From: an uncultured Oscillospiraceae bacterium
GTDB lineage: Bacteria; Bacillota; Clostridia; Oscillospirales; Oscillospiraceae
Direction: 5' to 3'
NCBI GenBank assembly: GCA_910585265.1
Contig: CAJUCA010000053.1
Coordinates: 1 to 20,901 of the forward strand
DNA length: 20,901 nucleotides
Shown: positions 14,198 through 20,901 of the stretch, one piece after another
Layout: the number at the start of each line of letters is the position of its first letter
Numbering within the stretch: position 1 is the first letter of the stretch
Position numbers and translations under genes: made by a program
The notes under the pieces: model-generated
What the model saw: the letters and a program-made list of their open reading frames with translations, nothing else
What the model was told of the DNA's origin: nothing
Databases searched by the model: none

Positions 14198-14215
14198 AGT
14201 TAGCTGCTCCTAACT
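14198..14215 (+). promoter_or_regulatory. Metalloregulator-like operator upstream of feoA (perfect inverted repeat)
   Basis: AGTTAG-N6-CTAACT is a perfect 6-bp inverted repeat 35 bases downstream of the one embedded in the promoter. TTAG/CTAA half-sites resemble DtxR/IdeR-family iron boxes (TTAGGTTAGGCTAACCTAA core). Confidence 0.65.
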
Positions 14216-14251
14216 CTCGGGGCGGACAGAGCGGGAAAGAAGGAGGATGCC

Positions 14252-14488
14252 ATGAAAACGCTGAAGGACGTGCGGGTGGGCAAGACGGCGGTGGTCCGCC
14301 GCCTCCACGGGGAAGGTCCGGTGAAACGCCGGATCATGGACATGGGGATCACCAAAGGGGTGGAGATCTATGTCCGCAAGGTGGCCCCCCTGGGGGACCC
14401 CATCGAGCTGACGGTGCGGGGCTACGAGCTGTCCCTGCGGAAAGAGGACGCCGAGATGATCGAGGTAGAACCGCCCGAGCCATCGTGA
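14252..14488 (+). CDS. feoA: FeoA, ferrous iron transport accessory protein
   Basis: The 78-residue SH3-like protein has the FeoA pattern: a TLKDVRVGKTAVVRRL opening, GPVKRRIMDMGITKGVEIYV in the middle (the R-x-x-DMGI-x-x-G signature) and PIELTVRGYELSLRKEDAEMI at the end. FeoA is a small cytoplasmic partner that binds FeoB and supports Fe(II) uptake. The start follows AGGAGG by 6 bases. The gene lies behind an iron-box-like promoter and upstream of feoB; the 123-base gap contains hairpins and a second operator. Confidence 0.95.
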   Translation: MKTLKDVRVGKTAVVRRLHGEGPVKRRIMDMGITKGVEIYVRKVAPLGDPIELTVRGYELSLRKEDAEMIEVEPPEPS

Positions 14489-14490
14489 GC

Positions 14491-14529
14491 CGGGCGGCTC
14501 AGCCGCCCGAGCTTCGGACACATTTTTTT
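14491..14529 (+). terminator. Hairpins and T run between feoA and feoB, possible attenuator
   Basis: CGGGCGGC (14491-14498) pairs with GCCGCCCG (14502-14509), and TTTTTTT stands at 14523-14529, farther from the stem than in a classic terminator. The same CGGGCGG can instead pair with CCGCCCG at 14471-14477, around the feoA stop codon, giving two mutually exclusive hairpins. Confidence 0.5.
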
Positions 14530-14555
14530 GACCAAGAGTTAGCCAATGCTAATAG
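14528..14555 (+). promoter_or_regulatory. Second iron-box-like operator and possible promoter before feoB
   Basis: AGTTAG-N6-CTAATA (14537-14554, core TTAGC-N4-GCTAA) repeats the feoA operator design. TTGACC (14528-14533) and TAATAG (14550-14555) could form a promoter with a 16-base spacer across it. Confidence 0.5.
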
Positions 14556-14611
14556 CGCGGACGGGAGGGCCGAACCCTCCACGGCCCGCAGTACGAAAGG
14601 AGAGAAGCGAG

Positions 14612-16969
14612 ATGGATGTGAAGATCGCCCTGGCGGGCAATCCCAACTGCGGCAAAACCACGCTGTTCAACGCCCTCACCGGCTCCAACCAGTACGTGGG
14701 CAACTGGCCCGGGGTGACGGTGGAGAAGAAGGAGGGCCGCCTCAAGGGCCGCCCCGACGTGATCATACAGGATCTGCCGGGGATCTACTCCCTGTCCCCT
14801 TACACCCTAGAGGAGGTGGTGACCCGGAACTATCTGGTGAAGGAGCAGCCCGACGCCATCCTGAATATTGTGGACGGCACCAACATCGAGCGCAACCTAT
14901 ACCTCACCACCCAGCTCATTGAGCTGGGCCTTCCGGTGGTGGTGGCGGTGAACATGATCGATCTGGTGCGGAAGAACGGCGACAAGATCGACCTGGAGCG
15001 GCTGGGCAGGGCCCTGGGCTGCGAGGTGGTGGAGATCTCCGCCCTGAAGAACGAGGGCGGGCTGGACGCGGCGGAGCGGGCGGGGACGCTGGCCCAGGCC
15101 CACAAAGCGGGGGCCATCCCCCATATGTTCACGGGCAGCGTGGAGCACGCCCTGGCCCACATTGAGGAGTCCATTCAGGACCGGGTGGACGTACAGCACC
15201 TGCGCTGGTACTCCATCAAGGTGTTCGAGCGGGACGAGAGAGTGCTGGAGGAGCTGGGCATCGGCGGGGAGCTCCGCTCACACCTGGAGGAGCACATCGC
15301 CGACTGCGAGCGGGAGCTGGACGACGACGCGGAGTCCATCATCACCAACCAGCGGTATGACTACATCGGCGGCGTGGTGGCAAAGGCGGTGGAGAAGAAG
15401 GCCCCCAAGCACGCCGCCACCGTCTCCGACCAGATCGACGGGGTGGTGACCCACCGCGCGCTGGCCCTGCCCATCTTTGTGGCGGTGATGTTTTTGATCT
15501 ACGCCATCGCCATGGGGCCGTGGCCCGTGTCCGTGGGGGCGCGGCTCACCGACTGGGCCAACGACGGCCTGTTCGGGGAGGGCTGGTTCGTCCCCTTCAC
15601 CGCCGACACGGACGGCTGGGAGAAGGCTGACCGGGCCTTTGAGGAGGCGGAGGCAGTCATCGCCGCCTATGAGGCGGGGGAGGCGGAGGCCTACCTCTAT
15701 GACGCTGACGCGGGCGAGGTGATCACCCTGCCCGCCACGGAGGACGCCTATGCCGCCGCCCGCGCCGTGACAGAGCCAGACCCCCGCGCTTACGGCGCGT
15801 GGGTGCCCGGCATCCCGGTGCTGGTGGAGCACGCCCTGGACGCCCTGGGCTGTAACGACGTGGTGAAGTCCCTGGTGCTGGACGGCATTGTGGGAGGCGT
15901 GGGGGCGGTGCTGGGCTTTGTGCCCCAGATGCTGGCGTTGTTCCTGCTGCTGGCCCTGTTGGAGGACGTGGGTTATATGTCCCGGGTGGCCTTCATCATG
16001 GACCGGCTGTTCCGGCGGTTCGGACTGTCGGGCAAGTCCTTTATCCCGTTGCTGGTGGGCACGGGGTGCAGCGTGCCGGGGGTGATGGCCGCCCGCACCA
16101 TCGACCAGGACCGGGACCGGAAGATGACCATCATGACCACCTGCTTCATTCCGTGCAGCGCGAAAATGCCCATCATCGGCCTGTTTGCCGGGGCGTTGTT
16201 CGGCAAGTCGGTATGGGTGGCGGTGTCCGCCTACTTCATCGGCGTGGGGGCGGTGGTGATCTCCGGGCTGATCCTGAAAAAGTGCAAGGCGTTTTCCGGC
16301 GATCCGGCCCCCTTTGTCATGGAGCTGCCCGCCTACCACCTGCCCTCCGCCGCCAATGTGCTGCGCACCACGGCGGACCGGGGCTGGTCCTTCGTCAAGC
16401 GGGCGGGGACAGTGATCCTGCTGTCCACCGTGGCCCTGTGGTTCCTCCAGAGCTTCGGCTTTGAGGGCGGGGCCTTCGGCCTGGTGTCGGACAGCGACTT
16501 CTCCCTGCTGGCTACCGTGGGGCGGATGGTGGCGGTGCTGTTCATCCCCCTGGGCTTCGGGCATTGGCAGACCGCGGTGGCCACCCTCACGGGGCTTATC
16601 GCCAAGGAGGAGGTGGTGGCCACCCTCCAGGTGCTGTATCCGGGGAACCTGTATGTGAATTTGGCCGGGGTGTTCAACGGCCCGTCGGCCTATGCCTTTA
16701 TCATCTTCAACCTGCTGTGCGCCCCCTGCTTCGCCGCCATCGGGGCCATCCGGCGGGAGATGAACAGCCCCCGCTGGACCTGGGCCGCCATCGGCTATAT
16801 GTGCGGCTTCGCCTATGTGGCCGCCCTGGTAGTGTACCAGCTTGGCGGCCTTCTGACGGGGGCGTTGGCTTTCGGCCCGTTTACAGCGGCGGCGTTGGTT
16901 CTGCTGGCGGGGCTGGCCTATCTGCTGTTCCGGCCCGCGCCCAAGCGGACCGCCGCGGGGAGGGTGTGA
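14612..16969 (+). CDS. feoB: FeoB, ferrous iron transport GTPase/permease
   Basis: The 785-residue protein begins with a Ras-like G domain: G1 GNPNCGKT (9-16), G2 region NWPGVTVEKKEG (31-42), G3 DLPG (54-57), G4 NMID (114-117) and G5 SALK (143-146). A helical GDI-like linker follows to about 280, then the membrane core with FIPLLVGTGCSVPGVMA and FIPCSAKMPI, the two Gate-type motifs. It moves Fe(II) across the cytoplasmic membrane. An acidic, Ala/Glu-rich insertion of about 70 residues (327-397) lies between the first membrane helix and the LVLDGIVGGVGAVLGFVPQM helix. The ATG at 14612 matches the family start and follows AAAGGAG. The Cys-rich partner gene follows one base after the stop. Confidence 0.96.
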   Translation: MDVKIALAGNPNCGKTTLFNALTGSNQYVGNWPGVTVEKKEGRLKGRPDVIIQDLPGIYSLSPYTLEEVVTRNYLVKEQPDAILNIVDGTNIERNLYLTTQLIELGLPVVVAVNMIDLVRKNGDKIDLERLGRALGCEVVEISALKNEGGLDAAERAGTLAQAHKAGAIPHMFTGSVEHALAHIEESIQDRVDVQHLRWYSIKVFERDERVLEELGIGGELRSHLEEHIADCERELDDDAESIITNQRYDYIGGVVAKAVEKKAPKHAATVSDQIDGVVTHRALALPIFVAVMFLIYAIAMGPWPVSVGARLTDWANDGLFGEGWFVPFTADTDGWEKADRAFEEAEAVIAAYEAGEAEAYLYDADAGEVITLPATEDAYAAARAVTEPDPRAYGAWVPGIPVLVEHALDALGCNDVVKSLVLDGIVGGVGAVLGFVPQMLALFLLLALLEDVGYMSRVAFIMDRLFRRFGLSGKSFIPLLVGTGCSVPGVMAARTIDQDRDRKMTIMTTCFIPCSAKMPIIGLFAGALFGKSVWVAVSAYFIGVGAVVISGLILKKCKAFSGDPAPFVMELPAYHLPSAANVLRTTADRGWSFVKRAGTVILLSTVALWFLQSFGFEGGAFGLVSDSDFSLLATVGRMVAVLFIPLGFGHWQTAVATLTGLIAKEEVVATLQVLYPGNLYVNLAGVFNGPSAYAFIIFNLLCAPCFAAIGAIRREMNSPRWTWAAIGYMCGFAYVAALVVYQLGGLLTGALAFGPFTAAALVLLAGLAYLLFRPAPKRTAAGRV

Positions 16970-16970
16970 C

Positions 16971-17144
16971 ATGATGGAGCTTCTCAGCGAGAACTGGGGC
17001 AATCTCCTGGTGCTGGCCCTGGTGGTGGCGGCGGTGGCCGCCGTGATCCGGGGGCAGTGGAAAAGGCGCGGGAGCGGCAAATCCAGCTGTGGGTGCGGCT
17101 GCGGCGGCTGTCCGTCCAGGGGGATCTGCCATCCGGAGGAATGA
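16971..17144 (+). CDS. FeoB-associated Cys-rich membrane protein
   Basis: This 57-residue protein, too short for many gene finders, starts MMELLSENWGN and has one membrane helix (about 11-26, LLVLALVVAAVAAVI), then a basic stretch (QWKRRGSGK). It ends in a Cys-rich tail SCGCGCGGCPSRGICHPEE with five cysteines. It matches the FeoB-associated Cys-rich protein family (PF12669), which takes the FeoC-like place in Firmicutes feo operons and may bind iron or an Fe-S cluster at the cytoplasmic face. GGAGGG lies just before the ATG; the gap to feoB is one base. A strong terminator follows directly after the stop codon. A second ATG, one codon later, is an equal start candidate. Confidence 0.88.
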   Translation: MMELLSENWGNLLVLALVVAAVAAVIRGQWKRRGSGKSSCGCGCGGCPSRGICHPEE

Positions 17145-17179
17145 AAAACGGCCCGGAAGCACCGCTTCCGGGCCGTTTT
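17145..17179. terminator. Bidirectional terminator between the feo operon and the GH13 gene
   Basis: A perfect 16-bp stem (17145-17160 with 17164-17179) with a 3-base loop starts right after the stop codon of the Cys-rich gene; the stem arms themselves begin with AAAA and end with TTTT, giving T runs in both directions. Confidence 0.9.
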
Positions 17180-17202
17180 ACCGTCTGACACAGGAGCGGA
17201 AG

Positions 17203-18513
17203 CTACCGCTCGCACCTCCAAAAAGCCACGCTGTAGGGGGGCAGCTCGCTGCCGCCGCCGAAGTCGTGGGTCTGCCCGGTGAGCAGATCCACCGCCTGTC
17301 CGCACCCCGCGTCGAAGTGGGCGGTGTAGGGCTGGCTGTCCGCGTTCACCGCCACCAGCACCCGCTCGCCGTCGGTGCGGCGTTGGAAGATGGCCTGCTT
17401 GTTGGTGAGCACCACATCGTGGAAGTCGCCCCAGCACAGGGCCTCGCTCTCCCGGCGGGCCTTGACCATGGCGGCCAGGGTATCCGTCAGGCCGTTCCAC
17501 TCCGGTCCGTCGAAGCAGGGGCGCAGGGCGTCGTCCCCCTGGGATTTGTCCCCCTTGACGCCCCACTCGCTGCCGTAGTACAGGCAGGGAATCCCCGGCA
17601 TCCCGAACAGCACCCCGTACAGCAGGGGCAGGTGCTCGGGGTTCTGGAGGATGGACGCCACACGGGTGACGTCATGGTTGTCGGCAAAGGACAGCAGGTG
17701 CCTGCCCTTATACAGCGTCCACTGCTCCGGGCCGAACTGCCGCTTCAGGGAGTGGACGATCTCAAACAGGTTCATGGAGTTGAAGCTGGAATACAGCCCC
17801 TTATAGCACTCGTAGTTGGTGCAGGAGTGGAGCATCTCATCGTTGACCCATTGGTTGTAATCCCCGTGGAGGGTCTCGCCCAGCAGGAAGAACTCCGGCT
17901 TCAGCCCATCGCAGAAGGAGCGCAGGCGGCGGAGGAAATCCTTGTCCAGGCAGTAGGCCACGTCCAGCCGCAGGCCGTCGATGCCGAACTCCTCCACCCA
18001 GAACTTCACCGTGTCCAGCAGGTAGTCCACCACGGCGGGGTTGCGGAGGTTCAGCTTGACCAGCTCAAAGTGGCCCTCCCAGCCCTCGTACCAGAAGCCG
18101 TCGTTGTAGTTGGAATTGCCGTCAAAGCTGATGTGGAACCAGTCCTTGTAGGGGGAGTCCCACTTCTTCTCCTGCACGTCCCGGAAGGCCCAGAAGCCCC
18201 GTCCCACGTGGTTGAACACCCCGTCCAGCACCACCCGGATGCCGTGGTCATGGAGGGCTTCGCACACCTGGGCGAAGTCCTGGTTGGTGCCCAGGCGGCA
18301 GTCGATCTTCCGGTAGTCCCGGGTGTCGTAGCCGTGGCGGTCGCTTTCGAAGATGGGGCACAGGTAGACCGCGTCCGCCCCCAGCTTCTGAATATGCCCG
18401 GCCCAATCCCCGATTTTGCCGATGCGGCTGACGGTCACGCCGTCGTTCTCCGTGGGGGCCCCGCAGAAACCCAGGGGGTAGATTTGATAAAATACGCTTT
18501 GCTCCGCCCACAT
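17203..18513 (-). CDS. GH13 alpha-amylase-family glucan hydrolase, cytoplasmic
   Basis: The 436-residue enzyme has the GH13 regions: I (DGVFNHVG, 97-104), II (GLRLDVAYC with nucleophile Asp184), III (LGET with acid/base Glu213) and IV (FADNHD, Asp281). HGYDTRDYRKID (60-71) is the usual active-site loop. A small C-terminal beta domain follows from about 365. No signal peptide or starch-binding domain is seen, so it should act inside the cell on imported maltodextrins or similar alpha-1,4/1,6 glucans, in the manner of neopullulanase/cyclomaltodextrinase-type enzymes. The N-domain of those enzymes is missing. AAGGAAGTG precedes the ATG. A promoter sits 55 bases upstream. It is a single-gene unit ending at the shared terminator. 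The exact substrate is unknown. Confidence 0.92.
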   Translation of the reverse strand: MWAEQSVFYQIYPLGFCGAPTENDGVTVSRIGKIGDWAGHIQKLGADAVYLCPIFESDRHGYDTRDYRKIDCRLGTNQDFAQVCEALHDHGIRVVLDGVFNHVGRGFWAFRDVQEKKWDSPYKDWFHISFDGNSNYNDGFWYEGWEGHFELVKLNLRNPAVVDYLLDTVKFWVEEFGIDGLRLDVAYCLDKDFLRRLRSFCDGLKPEFFLLGETLHGDYNQWVNDEMLHSCTNYECYKGLYSSFNSMNLFEIVHSLKRQFGPEQWTLYKGRHLLSFADNHDVTRVASILQNPEHLPLLYGVLFGMPGIPCLYYGSEWGVKGDKSQGDDALRPCFDGPEWNGLTDTLAAMVKARRESEALCWGDFHDVVLTNKQAIFQRRTDGERVLVAVNADSQPYTAHFDAGCGQAVDLLTGQTHDFGGGSELPPYSVAFWRCER

Positions 18514-18568
18514 AAGGCGTCACTTCCTTTCTCTGTCGTCCTTCATGGCGGTAACGCCGTGAGCCATC

Positions 18569-18597
18569 AGTATAGCAGAAACCGTCCCCAAAAGCAA
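18569..18597 (-). promoter_or_regulatory. Promoter of the GH13 gene
   Basis: On the minus strand TTGCTT (18597-18592), a 17-base spacer and an extended -10 TGC-TATACT (18574-18569). The spacer holds a degenerate cre-like sequence (18577-18590, about 7 of 9 key positions), too weak to call. Confidence 0.6.
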
Positions 18598-18598
18598 G

Positions 18599-19177
18599 CT
18601 ACACGGTTTGACAGCCCATCCGCCGGAGTAAAGCCCGCATCTGCCGGACCTCCTTGCAGTGCGTGTCGATGGTGGAGCGCAGCACGGGAGCCAGCCCGGT
18701 GGCAACCTGATAGCGCAGGGTGTTCTGGGCCATCCGCGCCGCCCCCAGGTGGTGGGGGATCATCTGCCGCAGGAACACCAGGTCCAGCCGGTTCCCCTCC
18801 GGGGCGGAGCCCATCTGGGAGAACAGCTCCCGGAGGATCAGCTCCGTCCGCCGGTGGCACAGGCGGAGGTCCATCTGGGGATTGGCGGGCTGCCCGCAGT
18901 CGGGCAGAAGCCCCTCCATGGCCTGGAGGCCCTGGGTCTGCTGGTCGGTGATCCGCTGGGCCAGGCGGCGGACGGCCCCGTCGTCGGAATATTGCAGGAG
19001 GTTCCGGCACATCCGGACGGCGGCCTGGTGGTGGGGGATCATCTGGACGATGAAGTTGTGGGAGAGGCTCCGGGTGAGCTTGGCGGTGGTGATGCCCTGG
19101 ATCATCTCGTCCAGAATCTGGTAGTAGCAGCATAAGTAACGCTTGGACGGGTCGCTGAGTAAGTAGGTGTTTGCCAT
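18599..19177 (-). CDS. DUF305-like protein with two HH motifs
   Basis: The 192-residue helical protein carries the DUF305 signature twice: QMIPHHQAAVRM in the first half (around 45-56) and QMIPHHLGAARM in the second (around 138-149). Each is followed by a similar helix (CRNLLQY / AQNTLRY). DUF305 proteins are small helical bundles; some are tied to copper or metal handling, but the function is not settled. This one has no signal peptide, unlike many family members, so it should stay in the cytoplasm. Several Cys residues (for instance Cys16 and Cys17) could add metal ligands. AGGAGG precedes the ATG. It lies between prfC and the GH13 gene on the same strand. The duplication suggests an internal gene-doubling event. 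Confidence 0.8.
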   Translation of the reverse strand: MANTYLLSDPSKRYLCCYYQILDEMIQGITTAKLTRSLSHNFIVQMIPHHQAAVRMCRNLLQYSDDGAVRRLAQRITDQQTQGLQAMEGLLPDCGQPANPQMDLRLCHRRTELILRELFSQMGSAPEGNRLDLVFLRQMIPHHLGAARMAQNTLRYQVATGLAPVLRSTIDTHCKEVRQMRALLRRMGCQTV

Positions 19178-19229
19178 GGCTTTGCCCTCCTTTTGCCCAT
19201 CCTATGAGGAAAAACCCGGCTGTGTGCGG

Positions 19230-19265
19230 AAAAGGACGGCGGTTCGTGAGAACCGCCGTCCTTTT
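19230..19265. terminator. Terminator of prfC (bidirectional shape)
   Basis: A perfect 16-bp stem (19230-19245 with 19250-19265) with a 4-base loop starts 11 bases past the prfC stop. The arms carry AAAA/TTTT ends, so it can stop transcription in either direction. No clear promoter was found between it and the DUF305-like gene. Confidence 0.88.
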
Positions 19266-19275
19266 ATGGTTTGGC

Positions 19276-20877
19276 TTAAAATTTGGCCCCGCCGAACTCG
19301 GACAGGGTGACGGCCTTGTTCCGCTCCGCCGTCCAGTTGATGGACCACTGGGAGGCGAACAGCAGCAGCTGGTTCTGGCGGTAGTCCTCCACCAGCATGG
19401 CGTCCCCGGGGAGGGTGAGGTCGTCCGCCCGGAGGGGCTCGTCCCCCTCGTGGCGGAGCCAGCGCAGGTACTCGTAGGGCAGGCCCTCGGCGTACAGATC
19501 CACGCCGTATTCGTTTTTCAGGCGGTACTCCAGCACGTCGAATTGCAGGGTGCCCACCACGCCCACAATGACCTCCTCCATGCCGGAGTAGGGGGTCTTG
19601 AAGATCTGGATCGCGCCCTCCTGGGCGATCTGCTCCATCCCCTTGAGGAACTGCTTGCGCTTCATGGTGTCCAGGGGCCGCACCCGGCGGAAGTGCTCCG
19701 GGGCGAAGGTGGGGATGGGGTCGAACTGGAACTTGCGGGCGGCGGTGCACAGGGTGTCCCCGATGGAGAAGATGCCCGGGTCGAACACGCCGATGATGTC
19801 CCCGGCGTAGGCTTCCTCGATGATCTCCCGCTCGGCGGCCATGAGCTGCTGGGGCCGGGAGAGCTTGATTTTTTTGCCGCCCTGGACGTGGTAGACCTCC
19901 TTGTCCGCCTCAAATTTGCCGGACACCACCCGCATGAAGGCGATCCGGTCCCGGTGGGCCTTGTTCATGTTGGCCTGGATCTTGAACACGAAGGCGGAGA
20001 AGCCGTCGTCAAAGGAGTCCACCAGCTCGTCCCCGGCGGTGCGGGGCAGGGGGGCGGTGGTCATGCGCAGGAAGTCCTCCAGGAAGGGCTCCACGCCGAA
20101 ATTGGTGAGGGCGGAGCCGAAGAACACCGGGGACAGCTGGCCGTGGCGCACCCGGTCCATGTCGAATTCGCAGGAGGCCCCGTCCAGCAGCTCGATCTCG
20201 TCGTTGAGCTGATCCCGGTAGGATTGGCCGATCAGATTGGCCAGCTCGGGGTCGTCCAGGCCGATCTCGGTGGCGGTGGCGGCCTTGGAGCCGCCGTTGG
20301 AGGTGAAATGGATGATCCGCCTCCGCTCCCGGTCGTACACCCCCTGGAACGCCTTGCCGCAGCCGATGGGCCAGTTGACGGCGTAGGTGTCGATGCCCAG
20401 CTCGTGCTCCAGCTCCTGGCACAGCTCGAAGGGGTCCCGGGCCTCCCGGTCCATTTTGTTGATGAAGGTGAAGATGGGGATGTCCCGCAGGCGGCACACC
20501 TTGAACAGCTTCCGGGTCTGGGCCTCCACGCCCTTGGCGGCGTCGATGACCATGACGGCGGAGTCGGCGGCCATCAGGGTGCGGTAGGTGTCCTCGGAGA
20601 AGTCCTGGTGGCCCGGGGTGTCCAGTATGTTGATGCAGAAGCCCTCATACTGGAACTGCATGACGGACGAGGTGACGGAGATGCCCCGCTGCTTTTCGAT
20701 CTCCATCCAGTCGGAGGTGGCAGCCCGGGCGTTTTTCTTGCCCTTCACCACCCCCGCCTGGGCGATTGCTCCCCCGTAGAGCAGGAATTTCTCCGTCAGG
20801 GTGGTTTTGCCCGCGTCGGGGTGGGAGATGATGGCGAAGGTTCTTCTTCTGTTGATTTCCGATTCGTATTGCGGCAT
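19276..20877 (-). CDS. prfC: Peptide chain release factor 3
   Basis: The 533-residue translational GTPase has G1 SHPDAGKT (18-25), the switch I region GISVTSSVMQF, G3 DTPGH (86-90) and G4 NKMD (140-143). RF3-type domains follow, including the C-terminal GVVGTLQFDVLEYRL. RF3 removes RF1/RF2 from the ribosome after peptide release and recycles them with GTP hydrolysis. The length matches E. coli RF3 (529). The ATG at 20877 has GGAGGG about 10 bases upstream. The promoter lies beyond the right edge of the window, where only 24 bases remain. Confidence 0.97.
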   Translation of the reverse strand: MPQYESEINRRRTFAIISHPDAGKTTLTEKFLLYGGAIAQAGVVKGKKNARAATSDWMEIEKQRGISVTSSVMQFQYEGFCINILDTPGHQDFSEDTYRTLMAADSAVMVIDAAKGVEAQTRKLFKVCRLRDIPIFTFINKMDREARDPFELCQELEHELGIDTYAVNWPIGCGKAFQGVYDRERRRIIHFTSNGGSKAATATEIGLDDPELANLIGQSYRDQLNDEIELLDGASCEFDMDRVRHGQLSPVFFGSALTNFGVEPFLEDFLRMTTAPLPRTAGDELVDSFDDGFSAFVFKIQANMNKAHRDRIAFMRVVSGKFEADKEVYHVQGGKKIKLSRPQQLMAAEREIIEEAYAGDIIGVFDPGIFSIGDTLCTAARKFQFDPIPTFAPEHFRRVRPLDTMKRKQFLKGMEQIAQEGAIQIFKTPYSGMEEVIVGVVGTLQFDVLEYRLKNEYGVDLYAEGLPYEYLRWLRHEGDEPLRADDLTLPGDAMLVEDYRQNQLLLFASQWSINWTAERNKAVTLSEFGGAKF

Positions 20878-20901
20878 GGGATGATCCCTCCATTGTGATT
20901 G

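Noticed and set aside
18577..18590. Catabolite (cre) site in the GH13 promoter
   Set aside because: Two key positions differ from the consensus; too weak without other evidence.

Overview
The window (20,901 bases, GC-rich) looks like chromosomal DNA of a high-GC, endospore-lineage Firmicute. WalR/WalK/YycH/YycI, a SpoVB-type flippase, FeoA/FeoB with a Cys-rich partner, an HxlR regulator and a purine-riboswitch-controlled permease together suggest a gut Oscillospiraceae-type bacterium (Flavonifractor / Pseudoflavonifractor / Lawsonibacter-like). That placement is inference from gene content and composition; no rRNA, tRNA, CRISPR array, transposase or phage gene is visible.

Layout. (1) 1-3497: a four-gene minus-strand operon, cupin > short-chain dehydrogenase > DsrE-like protein > large cyclase-family metallohydrolase, divergent from an HxlR-type regulator; probably a small catabolic or detoxification module with unknown substrate. 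(2) 3498-3820: a tandem array of near-identical terminator hairpins between convergent genes. (3) 3808-6607: purine salvage. An NCS2/AzgA-type permease (minus) sits behind a purine riboswitch and leader terminator; divergent from it, behind a consensus promoter, are a purine-type phosphoribosyltransferase and an unknown, lower-GC 150-residue protein. (4) 6703-13971: a long minus-strand cell-envelope block. The order of transcription is NUDIX hydrolase > walR > walK > yycH > yycI, then a terminator, then spoVB-like flippase > class I glutamine amidotransferase-like hydrolase (C26), with several overlaps or gaps of a few bases. (5) 14152-17179: ferrous iron uptake, feoA, feoB and a 57-residue Cys-rich membrane protein, with three copies of a metalloregulator-like 18-bp inverted repeat (AGTTAG-N6-CTAACT type). 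(6) 17203-20877: minus-strand genes for a cytoplasmic GH13 alpha-glucan hydrolase, a DUF305-like protein with two HH motifs, and peptide chain release factor 3.

Most genes are ordinary housekeeping genes. The points most worth following are the compact purine aptamer with its leader terminator, the repeated operator architecture at feoA and feoB, the multiplied terminator that carries the 3' end of the permease gene, and the HxlR-linked cupin/SDR/DsrE/cyclase operon.
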